In this document: piece after piece, positions 48,793 through 57,289 of the stretch | Numbering within the stretch: position 1 is the first letter of the stretch | How the letters are laid out: every line of letters starts with the position of its first letter | Source of the DNA: Ancylobacter mangrovi | GTDB taxonomy: Bacteria; Pseudomonadota; Alphaproteobacteria; Rhizobiales; Xanthobacteraceae | Assembly (NCBI RefSeq): GCF_024752355.1 | Contig: NZ_JANTHZ010000010.1 | Location: 114,542 to 178,541, forward strand | Length of the DNA: 64,000 bases | Direction: 5' to 3' | Made by a program: the position numbers and the translations under genes | Notes under the pieces: model-generated | The model's database searches: none | Seen by the model: only the letters and a program-made list of their open reading frames with translations | What the model was told of the DNA's origin: nothing

Positions 48793-49850
48793 AACGACTC
48801 GTGGAGCAGGTCGAGATACTCCTTCGGCGCGCCCTCGGTCGCGGTCTTGATCAGCTCGGCCACGCGCTTGCCCGAGAGGGGCTCGACGGGGCGGTTGAGC
48901 TGACGGGATTCGTCGAGGAAGGCGGTGCTCGCCACGGTGCGGTCGAACGCGTCGCGCAGGCATTGCAGGCGCTCCGGGGCGATGCCGGGCGGCGCGGCGA
49001 GCGCACGGCCGGCGGCCGTCACCGACGCCTGCACCGTGATGAGCGGCAGGAACTTGGCGTCCACCACCTCCGACAGCGGCACCAGTTCGGGTCGGCTCGG
49101 CTCGCGCTCGGTGCCGAAGACCCAGAGCGTGCGCGCGGTCTGCGCCTTCTCCGCCGCCTCCGCCGCGCTCAGCGAGGAGGCGAAGAGGTCGAGATCGCCG
49201 CGCCCGAGCGAGGCGAAGACCTCCGGCGCGCCGCTGAAGCCGGTGATGACCTGCGACTTGGTCTCGATGACGGTCGCGAGCAGCCGGGCGGTGATGTATT
49301 GCGGCGAGCCGAGGCCGGTCGAGCCGATGCGCACCGTGCGCTCGCCGCCGATCTTGGCAATGTCGGCGAGGCTCTTGATCGGGCTGTCCGGGCCGGTCGC
49401 GATCACGTCCGGCTCGCCGGAGACCCGGCCGATCCAGGAGAAGCCGTTGGTCTTGAAGGCGACGCCGGCCGCCCCGCCGAACTCGGCGGCAATCATGCCG
49501 CTCGCCGCGATGAGCTGGATCCGCAGCCCGTCGGGCTTGGCGGCCCAGGTCTGGTTGGTGGCGAGCAGGCCGCCGGCGCCGGGCTGGTTGCGCACGATCA
49601 TGTTCGCCGCGCCGAGCTCGTCGCCCATATATTTCGCGACCATGCGCCCATAGGCGTCGAACCCGCCGCCGGCGGAGAACGGAACCACCAGCTCGACGGT
49701 CTTGTCCTTGAAGAAGGCGCACTCGTCCGCCGCGCGGGCGGCGGTGAGCGGTACAAGAGCGAGCGCCGCCACCAGCGACAGCGTGCTCAGACCCTTCGCC
49801 GGGGCGAACGCCCGGCCATTTTCGGCTTGCTTGAAAAACGTCCCGGCCAT
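48783..49850 (-). CDS. TTT solute-binding protein (TctC/Bug family), second tandem copy
   Basis: 355-residue periplasmic binding protein with a long signal region (membrane stretch at about 20-38, cleavage near ARA at 40). The mature part starts DECAFFKDKTVELVVPFSAGG; GGFDAYGRMVAKYMGDELG is shared almost verbatim with its neighbour. The protein has a Cys close to the mature N-terminus, as does the neighbour (DECAFF/DGCDFY). It lies between the other TctC gene and TctA, so one permease pair may be served by two receptors. Confidence 0.92.
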   Translation of the reverse strand: MAGTFFKQAENGRAFAPAKGLSTLSLVAALALVPLTAARAADECAFFKDKTVELVVPFSAGGGFDAYGRMVAKYMGDELGAANMIVRNQPGAGGLLATNQTWAAKPDGLRIQLIAASGMIAAEFGGAAGVAFKTNGFSWIGRVSGEPDVIATGPDSPIKSLADIAKIGGERTVRIGSTGLGSPQYITARLLATVIETKSQVITGFSGAPEVFASLGRGDLDLFASSLSAAEAAEKAQTARTLWVFGTEREPSRPELVPLSEVVDAKFLPLITVQASVTAAGRALAAPPGIAPERLQCLRDAFDRTVASTAFLDESRQLNRPVEPLSGKRVAELIKTATEGAPKEYLDLLHESFTQ

Positions 49851-49934
49851 GTCTCGGCTCCCGGCAACCTCATCCTGCCGGCCGGCGGAACGCGCGTCCC
49901 GCCGGCCGGCGCGGCCACATGTCGAACAGCAGGG

Positions 49935-50999
49935 CTACTGGGCGTAGGCCTTGTGAAGCAGCTCAAGATAGTCCTTGGGCGCGTCGTCGGTCACGCTGCG
50001 CACCAGCGTGGTCATCTTCTGGCCGTCGAGCGGAGCGACGGGGCGGTTGATCTTCTTGGACTCGTCCAGAAGCTTCTCGCTCGCCATCGCGCGGTCGAAC
50101 GCGTCGCGCAGGCACTTCAGGCGATCTTCCGGCACCTTGGGCGGCGCCGCCAGCGCGCGTCCGGCGGCGACCACCGCGGCCTGCGCCTTGATCAGCGGCA
50201 GGAACTTGGCGTCGACGACCTCGGACAGGGGCTTGATCTCCGGGCGACCGGGGACGGCTTCGGTGTCGAACGACCAGAGGATGCGCGCCGTCTCGGCCTT
50301 TTCGGCCGCTTCGCCGCCGCTGAGCGAGGAGACGAAGAAGTCGAGCTCGTCACGGCCCAGCGAGGCATAGACCTCCGACGAGCCGCTGAAGCCCGTGATC
50401 ACGTCCGTCTCGACGCCCAGCATCTTCGCCAGCAGACCGGCCTCGATGTAATCGATGTCGCCGACGCCGGAGGAACCGATGCGGATCTTGCGATCGGCCG
50501 CGATCTTCTTGACGTCGTCGAGCGACTTGATCGAACCGTTGGGCGCGGTGGCGATCACGTCCGGCTCGCCGGAAACGCGGCCGATCCAGGAGAACTGGCC
50601 GCTCTTGAAGCCGACGCCGTCGGCGCCGCCGAGCTCGGAGGTGATCATGCCGCTCACCGACATAAGCTGGATCTTCAGCCCGTCGGGCTTCGCGGTCCAG
50701 GTCTGGTTGGTGGCGAGAAGGCCGCCGGCGCCGGGCTGGTTGCGCACGATCATGTTGGCCGCGCCGAGCTCGTCGCCCATATATTTCGCGACCAGGCGCC
50801 CATAGGCGTCGAAGCCGCCGCCGGCCGAGAACGGCACGATGAGCTCGACCGTCTTGCCCTTGTAGAAGTCGCAGCCATCGGCCGCCTGGGCCGGGCCGGC
50901 AAAGGCGGCGGCGAGGACGACGGGCAGCACCAGCGGCAGCATGCGGGCGCCGCGGCGCCCCACGCCTGCGGCGTCACGGAAGGAAAACAACGCGCTCAA
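49935..50999 (-). CDS. TTT solute-binding protein (TctC/Bug family), first tandem copy
   Basis: 354-residue periplasmic binding protein, first gene of the second TTT operon. I take TTG 50999 as start: GGGAG lies 8 bases upstream and it gives the same length and signal layout as the downstream paralogue (355 residues). ATG 50942 is the alternative and would leave a short but acceptable signal peptide (LPLVLPVVLAAAFAGPAQA). The mature protein begins DGCDFYKGKTVELIVPFSAGG. The two paralogues share long nearly identical DNA segments in the N-terminal third. Confidence 0.9.
   Translation of the reverse strand: MSALFSFRDAAGVGRRGARMLPLVLPVVLAAAFAGPAQAADGCDFYKGKTVELIVPFSAGGGFDAYGRLVAKYMGDELGAANMIVRNQPGAGGLLATNQTWTAKPDGLKIQLMSVSGMITSELGGADGVGFKSGQFSWIGRVSGEPDVIATAPNGSIKSLDDVKKIAADRKIRIGSSGVGDIDYIEAGLLAKMLGVETDVITGFSGSSEVYASLGRDELDFFVSSLSGGEAAEKAETARILWSFDTEAVPGRPEIKPLSEVVDAKFLPLIKAQAAVVAAGRALAAPPKVPEDRLKCLRDAFDRAMASEKLLDESKKINRPVAPLDGQKMTTLVRSVTDDAPKDYLELLHKAYAQ
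50700..50870. repeat. near-identical DNA block shared with 49546-49715
   Basis: The segments coding for VELxVPFSAGG through TNQTW of the two tandem TctC genes are almost identical at DNA level, including third codon positions, by eye well above the similarity of the remaining parts. This suggests recent tandem duplication or gene conversion confined to the N-terminal third. Confidence 0.75.
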
Positions 51000-51539
51000 T
51001 TTGATCTCCCACTCAATAGTTCCTGGAAGGACCGTTTCGTTTTCCAACCGACTTACGGGTCGACGCGTCGAAAAACACCCGGCAATTTTTGATAAATGCC
51101 AACCTGAGCGATGCAATGAAGGAGAATTCGATCGGCTATACTTCAGGAGCGGGCAAGGACGACGCAAGCAGTGGCGGCGCGCAGCCCGCATTCCGGAGCG
51201 ATAGCCAGCAGGTCTCCTCTTACCAATTCGCACACCGCGCGAGGCCGTAAGAGGGCATTATTGCGACGTCAGCTAGAGGCACAAATTCATAATAATTCTG
51301 GCTTATTCGTTTTTGATTATATATGGCCCCGCTGCGATCGGTAACGCGCTTAGCAAGAGGACATCCGGCTCCCGCCGCACGGACGACCTCGATTTACAGG
51401 GTCGCCTCGTTTTTCATCATGGCTAGCGGGAGATGCGAGTTGCGCGGCCAATATCTCCGCGAAACGCGCCTTCAGCGGAGGTGAGCGTCGAATAATTAGG
51501 CATCGCGGAAGACGCGAACCGCGGCCGTTTCCCGATATC
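51000..51539. other. 540-base non-coding region upstream of the second TTT operon
   Basis: No supported gene. The part around 51270-51330 is AT-rich (GGCACAAATT at 51278-51287, then AATTCATAATAATTCTGG and TTTTTGATTATATATGG) and likely holds the promoter of the tctC gene on the minus strand. Open frames on either strand here lack coding character. Confidence 0.5.
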
Positions 51540-51835
51540 ATGATACCTCGTCCGATCGCTCGTCCGCGAACGACCCGCCGAGCGGCCCGCCCGGCGACCC
51601 GACGCGAATTTTCGCGCGGGCCCTTCGACATGCAGCTCAGCTTCATCGGCCATCGGGGCGAATTGCCCACCCGGTCGAGCGGATGATCGTCTGCGCGCCC
51701 GAGCGCATCATCATCGCCCATGACAGGTGGTATGATCGCGGCGGCGGCGCCGGGCTGAAGCGCACCTTCCGCCGGGTGCTCCGAGCGACGCCGCCATTGG
51801 AACGCGTGGTGGGGCGCCCTGTCACGCGCTCGTGA
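51540..51835 (+). pseudogene. decayed C-terminal fragment resembling DUF4336 (metallo-beta-lactamase-like)
   Basis: Translating 51668-51835 gives HPVERMIVCAPERIIIAHDR followed by WYDRGGGAGLKRTFRRVL and a stop (51833-51835). This resembles the end of DUF4336 proteins, where an ERMIxWAPERIILAHGxWYxRDG pattern is common (from memory of the family, not a search). A start codon and N-terminal domain are missing, and the preceding residues that look related (FDMQLSFIGHRGE, about 51625-51663) are in a different phase, so a frameshift and loss of the 5' part are implied. It lies 86 bases before the type III PKS gene on the same strand. Confidence 0.45.
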
Positions 51836-51921
51836 TGAGCCGTGCCGGCCTGCCGGGCGAATAGCGGCGGGGCGGGCGGTGTTTGCCTCGGGTTGAGGGG
51901 CACCTGCACGAGTGACACCAC

Positions 51922-53049
51922 ATGCGCCTAATATCCGATCGCGAGCCCACGGCCCGGCCCATTCCTGCCGCCGGCGCGGCGCCCATCCCTTCCCGCGACG
52001 CGCCGCCCGCGCGCCTGCTCTCGCTCGCGACCGCCGTGCCCGAGCACGTGCTGAAGCAGTCCGACGTCGCCGGCGCGATGCACCGCTTCTTCACCGAGGT
52101 CTTCAGCAGCTCCAGCACCATGGCCGGCATCTTCGCCAGCACCGGCATCCGCCAGCGCTACGCCGCCTGCCCGCTCGACTGGTATCTCGAGCCGCGCGGC
52201 TGGCCCGAGCGCACCGCCGTCTACGTGAAGGCCGGCGGCGACCTGTTCGTCGAGGTGGCGAACAAGGCGCTGAAGGGCGCCGGCTGCAGCGCCGCCGAGG
52301 TCGATACCGTGGTCTATGTCTCGACCAGCGGCATCGCCACCCCGAGCCTCGACGCGGTGGTGCATGCCCGCATGGGCTTCCGCGCCGATGTCGAGCGGGT
52401 GCCGGTGTTCGGGCTCGGCTGCGCCGGCGGCGTCACCGGCCTCGCCATCGCCTCGCGCCTCGCGCAGGCGCGCCCGGGCTCGACCGTGCTGATGGTTACG
52501 GTGGAGCTGAGTACCCTCGCCTTCCGCCTCGACCGCCCGGACAAGGCGCATCTGATCTCGACCGCGCTGTTCGGCGACGGCGCGGCGGCCTGCGTGCTGC
52601 GCACCGACGGGCAGGGCCTCGCCACGGTCGAGGGCGCGGGCGAGCATCTGTGGCCCGACACGCTCGACATCATGGGCTGGAGCATCGATCCGGTCGGCTT
52701 CGGCGTCATCCTGCGCCCGGACGTGCCTGCCTTCGCCGCGACCCATCTCAAGCCCGCCGTGACGGGCATATTGGAGCGCATCGGCCTCGCGCCGGAGGAT
52801 GTCGGCCGCTTCGTCTGCCACCCCGGCGGGACGAAGGTCGTGGCGGCGATCGAACGGGCCTTCGGCCTCGGCCAGGGCGCGCTCGACCACGAGCGCGGCG
52901 TGCTGGCGGATTTTGGCAACATGTCGGCGCCCACCGTGCTGTTCATCCTCGACCGGGTGATCGCGCAGGGCCTGCCGGAGCGCGCCGCGCTGGTGACGAT
53001 GGGGCCGGGCTTCACCGCCTCCTGCGTCTCGCTCGCGCAGGCGGCATGA
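51922..53049 (+). CDS. type III polyketide synthase (chalcone/stilbene-synthase family)
   Basis: 375-residue homodimeric ketosynthase, cytosolic. The Cys-His-Asn triad is visible: Cys167 in GLGCAGG, His300 in CHPGG and Asn333 in GNMSAPT; GPGF near residue 360 ends the fold. Bacterial members make alkylresorcinols, alkylpyrones or phloroglucinols from acyl-CoA starters and malonyl-CoA. It opens a three-gene operon with an ICMT-like methyltransferase 12 bases downstream and an exporter. Product not predictable from sequence. Confidence 0.93.
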   Translation: MRLISDREPTARPIPAAGAAPIPSRDAPPARLLSLATAVPEHVLKQSDVAGAMHRFFTEVFSSSSTMAGIFASTGIRQRYAACPLDWYLEPRGWPERTAVYVKAGGDLFVEVANKALKGAGCSAAEVDTVVYVSTSGIATPSLDAVVHARMGFRADVERVPVFGLGCAGGVTGLAIASRLAQARPGSTVLMVTVELSTLAFRLDRPDKAHLISTALFGDGAAACVLRTDGQGLATVEGAGEHLWPDTLDIMGWSIDPVGFGVILRPDVPAFAATHLKPAVTGILERIGLAPEDVGRFVCHPGGTKVVAAIERAFGLGQGALDHERGVLADFGNMSAPTVLFILDRVIAQGLPERAALVTMGPGFTASCVSLAQAA

Positions 53050-53061
53050 GGGGCGACGGCG

Positions 53062-53571
53062 ATGGACGCGATCCTCATCCTCGGCTTCGTCACGCTGCAG
53101 CGGCTCGGCGAACTCGTGCTGTCGAACCGCAACACCGCGCGTCTGCTCGCCCGGGGCGGGCATGAGGTGGGGCGCGGGCACTACCCCTTCATGGTCGCGC
53201 TGCACGCGCTGTGGCTGGCCGGCCTGTGGTGGCTCGCTCCCGGGCGGCCGGTCAGCCTCGTGCTGCTCGTGGTCTACGGGTTGCTGCAGGTGATGCGCGT
53301 ATGGGTCATCGCCTCGCTCGGCCGGCGCTGGACCACGCGCATCATCGTGCTGCCGCAGGCGCCGCTGCTCCGGCGCGGGCCCTACCGCTTCCTCGCTCAT
53401 CCCAACTATGTCGTCGTCGCCGCCGAGATCGCCGTGCTGCCGCTGATCTTCGGGCTCACCGGCTTTGCCGTGCTGTTCTCGGCGGCGAACGCGCTCATCC
53501 TGTGGGTGCGCATCCGCACCGAGAACGCTGCGCTCGGCATCGGCGCGGCACGGCGGGAGATGCGGGCGTGA
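53062..53571 (+). CDS. ICMT-family membrane methyltransferase
   Basis: 169-residue integral membrane protein with about four helices; the C-terminal RRGPYRFLAHPNYVVVAAEI segment near residue 108 is the SAM-binding RHPxY-like motif of isoprenylcysteine carboxyl methyltransferase-type enzymes. Paired with type III PKSs (as in srs and bps operons) such proteins O-methylate the polyketide phenol or pyrone. The stop overlaps the next start (GTGA 53568-53571). Confidence 0.9.
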   Translation: MDAILILGFVTLQRLGELVLSNRNTARLLARGGHEVGRGHYPFMVALHALWLAGLWWLAPGRPVSLVLLVVYGLLQVMRVWVIASLGRRWTTRIIVLPQAPLLRRGPYRFLAHPNYVVVAAEIAVLPLIFGLTGFAVLFSAANALILWVRIRTENAALGIGAARREMRA

Positions 53572-55130
53572 GCGCGGACGCCGCCATGCCCGGCGGGGCG
53601 GTGGCGCCGCGCATCTGGATCGGCTTCGCCGCCATGTGCCTCGGCATGTTCATGGCCGTGCTGGACATCCAGGTGGTGGCGACCTCGCTGCCGGCGATCC
53701 GCACCGCGCTCGGCATTCCGGCCGAGCTGATGAGCTGGGTCCAGACCGCCTATCTCATCGCCGAGGTGATTGCGATCCCGCTGACGGGCCTGCTCACCCG
53801 CGCGCTCGGCATGCGGCGGCTGTTCGTTGGCGCGACCGGCATCTTCACGCTCGCCTCGCTCGGCTGCGCGGCGAGCACCGGCTTCGCCACGCTGGTGGCC
53901 GCGCGGGTGGTGCAGGGCTTTTCCGGCGGCATGCTGATCCCGCTGGTGTTCTCGGCGGTGTTCCTGCTGTTCCCGTTCCGCCTGCAGGGCTTCGCCACCA
54001 CGCTCGCCGGCATGCTCGCGGTGCTGGCGCCGACCGTCGGGCCGGTCGTCGGCGGCTGGATCACGCAGACCACCTCCTGGCACTGGCTGTTCCTCGTCAA
54101 CATCGTGCCCGGCATCCTCGCCTGCGCGGTCGGCCTCGTGGCGCTGGCGCGGCAGGCCCTGGACGCGCCCCTGCTGCGCAGCCTCGACACGGCCGGCCTC
54201 GCCTTGCTCGCGCTCTGCCTCGCCAGCCTCGAGATCGGGCTCAAGGAGGCGCCCCAGCGCGGCTGGCTGGCGCTGCCGGTGCTGGCGCTGCTCGCCGCCA
54301 GCCTCGTCGCCGGCGCGCTGTTCGTGCGGCGCATGCTGGCGGGTGGGGCGCCGCTGGTCGAGCTGCGCACCTTCCGCGACCGCGGCTTCGCCATCGGCTG
54401 CGCGCTCAGCTTCATTCTCGGCATGGGGCTCTACGGCTCGGTCTATCTGATGCCGGTGTTCCTCGCCTTCGTGCGCGGCCACGGGCCGCTCGCCATCGGC
54501 ATGGTGATGCTGGTCACCGGCGTCACCCAGCTCGTCACCTCGCCCATGGCGGTGGCGCTTGAACGGCGCGGCAGCGCGCGCCTGCTTACCCTCGCCGGCT
54601 TCGTCATGTTCGGCGCCGGCCTCGCCATGAGCGCGTTCTCAACCCGCGAGACCGATTTCGACGGCATGTTCTGGCCGCAGGTGGTGCGCGGCGGCGCGAT
54701 CATGCTGTGCCTGCTGCCGCCGACCCGGCTCGCGCTCGGCCGGCTGGCGCCGGAAGCCGTGCCCGACGCCAGCGGCCTGTTCAACCTGATGCGCAATCTC
54801 GGCGGCGCTATCGGCATCGCGCTGGTCGACACCGTGATGTTCGGCCGCGCGCCGATCCATGCCGAGGCGCTGAAGCAGAGGCTGCTCGCCGGCGACACCT
54901 CCGCTGCCGAGTTGGTGGGGCTGCCGCCGGACGCGCTGAGCGGCCCGGTCACCACGCCGGTCGACCCGGCGATCGAGGCCTTCGTCCGGCCGCTGGTCGA
55001 GAAGGCGGCGCTGGTCCAGTCGATCAACGAGGCCTGGGCCCTGCTGGCCGCCGCCATGTTCGTCGGCTGCGTTCTCGCTCTGCTGGCGCCGGCCGCGGAT
55101 GGCCGCCCCGGGCCCGGCCCCACCCATTAG
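53568..55130 (+). CDS. MFS drug/product exporter, DHA2 (14-helix) family
   Basis: 520-residue membrane transporter. GTG 53568 is the start, by overlap with the methyltransferase. The first helix carries MFMAVLDIQVVATSLPAI, motif D1 of DHA2, and TAYLIAEVIAIPLTGLLTRALGMRRLF follows (motif A). Motif C-like GPVVGGWI lies near residue 158. About 14 helices, ending in a proline-rich tail. Probably exports the methylated polyketide; a general drug pump is the alternative. Confidence 0.92.
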   Translation: MSADAAMPGGAVAPRIWIGFAAMCLGMFMAVLDIQVVATSLPAIRTALGIPAELMSWVQTAYLIAEVIAIPLTGLLTRALGMRRLFVGATGIFTLASLGCAASTGFATLVAARVVQGFSGGMLIPLVFSAVFLLFPFRLQGFATTLAGMLAVLAPTVGPVVGGWITQTTSWHWLFLVNIVPGILACAVGLVALARQALDAPLLRSLDTAGLALLALCLASLEIGLKEAPQRGWLALPVLALLAASLVAGALFVRRMLAGGAPLVELRTFRDRGFAIGCALSFILGMGLYGSVYLMPVFLAFVRGHGPLAIGMVMLVTGVTQLVTSPMAVALERRGSARLLTLAGFVMFGAGLAMSAFSTRETDFDGMFWPQVVRGGAIMLCLLPPTRLALGRLAPEAVPDASGLFNLMRNLGGAIGIALVDTVMFGRAPIHAEALKQRLLAGDTSAAELVGLPPDALSGPVTTPVDPAIEAFVRPLVEKAALVQSINEAWALLAAAMFVGCVLALLAPAADGRPGPGPTH

Positions 55131-55174
55131 CGCGGGGGCGGATCCCGGGACGGCTTCGCCTGAAGCTGCGCCCC

Positions 55175-55744
55175 TCATTCGGAACGGTAGACCATGCGCC
55201 TCAGCACGTCGTCGCGCAGGAGGTGATGGTGCAGCAGCGCCGCGGCGGCATGCAGCCCGGCGACGCCGATCAGCGTCCACGCCACGGCATTGTGCATCTC
55301 GGCGAGAAGATGGCTGTTCTCCCGCCCCAGCACGATCAGCGGCGGCACCGCGAACAGGTCGAAGAAGCGCAGGCCGCCGCCCGCGGACCAGCCGAACAGG
55401 AAGCCGAGCACGGCCTGGGCGAGCAGCAGCGCGTAGAGCGCCAGATGCACCGTGCCGGCCGCGAGCCGCTCCAGAGGGCCTCCCGCCGGCGGCAGGGCAT
55501 GGGGACGGGCGAGCCGCCAGACGATGCGGGTAAGCACGACGAGCGCGAAGACGATGCCGAGCGCGACATGGGTCGAGATCAGCGCGTGGCGCAGCGGCGT
55601 GCCGCGCGGGAGAAATTCCCAGACATGGGCGCTTGCGAACTGCGCGAGGACGAGCACCGCCGTCGCCCAGTGCAGGGCGATGGTGAGCCCGTCGTGCCGG
55701 TCGGCGGAAACGGAGCGGGTGGTCGCTGTGGCGGGAAAGGACAT
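55175..55744 (-). CDS. cytochrome b561 family membrane protein
   Basis: 189-residue, four-helix di-heme b-type cytochrome in the inner membrane. Candidate heme ligands are His in IALHWATA (about 26), STHVALG (about 60) and EMHNAVAWTLIGVAGLHAAAA (about 150 and 164). Start ATG 55744 has GGAG 7 bases upstream; an open frame reaches 55837 without support. It moves electrons between quinone and superoxide or other donors. It carries the candidate ECF promoter at 55794-55821 and lies downstream of the sigma/anti-sigma pair, so it is a likely target of that sigma. Confidence 0.9.
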   Translation of the reverse strand: MSFPATATTRSVSADRHDGLTIALHWATAVLVLAQFASAHVWEFLPRGTPLRHALISTHVALGIVFALVVLTRIVWRLARPHALPPAGGPLERLAAGTVHLALYALLLAQAVLGFLFGWSAGGGLRFFDLFAVPPLIVLGRENSHLLAEMHNAVAWTLIGVAGLHAAAALLHHHLLRDDVLRRMVYRSE

Positions 55745-55793
55745 GGGGAGTCTCCTTCGAGTGGATGCCCGCCAACACCTTGGCGCCCAAGGA

Positions 55794-55821
55794 TATTCGT
55801 CCGTTTGGAGAACTTTTCCCG
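55794..55821 (-). promoter_or_regulatory. candidate ECF-type promoter of cytochrome b561
   Basis: On the minus strand CGGGAA and CGAATA are 16 bases apart, with CGAATA 50 bases before the b561 ATG. The layout (GGAA-type -35, 16-base spacer, GA-rich -10) is ECF-like. An equivalent element (CCGGAA-N16-TGAATA) precedes the TPR gene at 57877-57904. Confidence 0.55.
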
Positions 55822-55843
55822 CGCGCCGCCGCTGCACGCGCCG

Positions 55844-56641
55844 TCAGGCGGAGAGCCGCTCGGCGAGACCCGTCGCGAGGTCCTTCATCCGCTCCGGGCC
55901 GGCATGGCCGATCAGCATGAAGGCGTGGTCGGCGCTCGACCAGTAGACGACGTTCATCCCGCGGCGCCGCTCGCTCTCCATCGGCTGCCGGCCGCCCTCG
56001 GGGTGGGCGGTGATGCACAGCGCCATCGGTCCGGTCTCGGGATCGAGATAGGCGATCTGCACCAGTGGTTGGCCGTCATAGCTCAGGATCTGCGCACGCC
56101 GATATTCGGCCGAGGGCAGCGCCACCGCTTCCGGCGACAGCGACAGGCCGAGCCGCTGCTCGATGAAGGCGAAGTCGGCGCGCTGGCTCTGCGGCGAGGG
56201 CGTCGGCCCTGACAGCGTCTCGCGCGTGTAGAGCGACATGTAGCCCGCCACCGCCTTGCGCCATTCGCTCGCCTCGTCCTCCTCCTGCGCGGCCGGTACG
56301 GAGAGACGCACCAGGGCGCGGTCGGCGACGATGCCGGCAAGCAGCGAGGCCGCCATGGCGCCGACGAGGCTCCGGCGGGTGAGCCATCCGTTGCGGGCGG
56401 GCGCCGGCGAGGGTGTCGCCGCCAGCGCCGCGGCGAGCCGGTCGTGCGGCGCGGCGTCGAGCAGCGGGGCGAACGCCTCGCCGAAGGCCAGGCTGGCCCG
56501 GGCGAGAAACTCGATCCGCTCGGCGACGCGCGGGTCCTGCGCGGCCAGCGCCTCGAGGCGCGCCGCCTCCTCGGGCGGGAGCTCGCCGTCGAGAAAGGCG
56601 GTGATCTCCTCGTCGGTGATCTTGTCGGGGTCGATGCTCAT
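55844..56641 (-). CDS. anti-sigma factor, single-pass membrane protein
   Basis: 265-residue regulator. An N-terminal cytosolic anti-sigma part (residues 8-70: ITDEEITAFLDGELPPEEAA, typical of anti-sigma start), one membrane helix near residues 92-109, and a periplasmic domain of about 150 residues that probably senses the signal. No HxxxCxxC zinc motif is present. Its ATG overlaps the sigma factor stop (56638-56641), so the pair is co-translated. Confidence 0.9.
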   Translation of the reverse strand: MSIDPDKITDEEITAFLDGELPPEEAARLEALAAQDPRVAERIEFLARASLAFGEAFAPLLDAAPHDRLAAALAATPSPAPARNGWLTRRSLVGAMAASLLAGIVADRALVRLSVPAAQEEDEASEWRKAVAGYMSLYTRETLSGPTPSPQSQRADFAFIEQRLGLSLSPEAVALPSAEYRRAQILSYDGQPLVQIAYLDPETGPMALCITAHPEGGRQPMESERRRGMNVVYWSSADHAFMLIGHAGPERMKDLATGLAERLSA

Positions 56642-57246
56642 CGTGCCTCCACCTCCGAAAGCCGGGTCGCGATGCGGGCGCGGGCGGCCGCGAGGCGGCT
56701 CATCACCGTGCCGATCGGGATGTCCAGCACGTCGGCCACCTCGCGGTACGAAAGTCCCTCGACATAGGCAAGGAACACCGCGCTGCGCTGCGCCTCGGGC
56801 AGCGCGTCGACCTGCTCCAGCACCTGGCTCGCGAGCACGCGCGTCTCGGCCTGGCTCGCGCCGTCGACCGACAGCACGTCCCCGGAATCGAGGACGCCCT
56901 GGCCGAGGCGGACCTTGCGCGAGCGCAGCTCGTTTAGCCAGATCGAATGCAGGATGGCGAGCAGCCAGTGGTCGAGCCGGGTGCCGGGCTGGAACTGGCC
57001 GGCGCGCTCCAGCGCGCGCAGGCAGGTCTGCTGCACCAGATCGTCGGCGACGTCGCGCTGGCGCGACAGCACGAGGCCGTAGCGCCAGAGCCGGGACAGG
57101 TGCCGCGACAGACCCTGCCTTATCTCCGCTTCACTCGCGATGCTCGCCTCCGTCGGACGTACCGACACGCGGACGGCCGGTCGCTGTGCGGCCCGCCCTG
57201 CGTCGCCAGCATAGACCGGCGAGGGGACCTGCGCGAATGCTGCCAT
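56638..57246 (-). CDS. ECF-subfamily RNA polymerase sigma factor
   Basis: 202-residue sigma factor: region 2 at about 47-112 (ADDLVQQTCLRALERAGQF, LDHWLLAILHSIWLNELRSR) and region 4 at about 140-195 (LPEAQRSAVFLAYVEGLSYREVADVLDIPIGTVMSRL). The first 40 residues look non-conserved, so a downstream start is possible. It is held by the coupled anti-sigma. Neighbouring b561 and TPR genes share an ECF-like promoter, which suggests a small local regulon, perhaps in redox or envelope stress as known for b561-linked ECF groups. Confidence 0.93.
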   Translation of the reverse strand: MAAFAQVPSPVYAGDAGRAAQRPAVRVSVRPTEASIASEAEIRQGLSRHLSRLWRYGLVLSRQRDVADDLVQQTCLRALERAGQFQPGTRLDHWLLAILHSIWLNELRSRKVRLGQGVLDSGDVLSVDGASQAETRVLASQVLEQVDALPEAQRSAVFLAYVEGLSYREVADVLDIPIGTVMSRLAAARARIATRLSEVEAR

Positions 57247-57289
57247 GGCAAGGCCCGCCGTGTTTGCCGGTTCGCCCTTTCCGTGCGGC

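Noticed and set aside
51350..51921. Open frames of 76-123 codons on the minus strand before the PKS gene
   Set aside because: No ribosome sites, no domain and overlapping each other; the only recognisable sequence here is the plus-strand DUF4336-like fragment.
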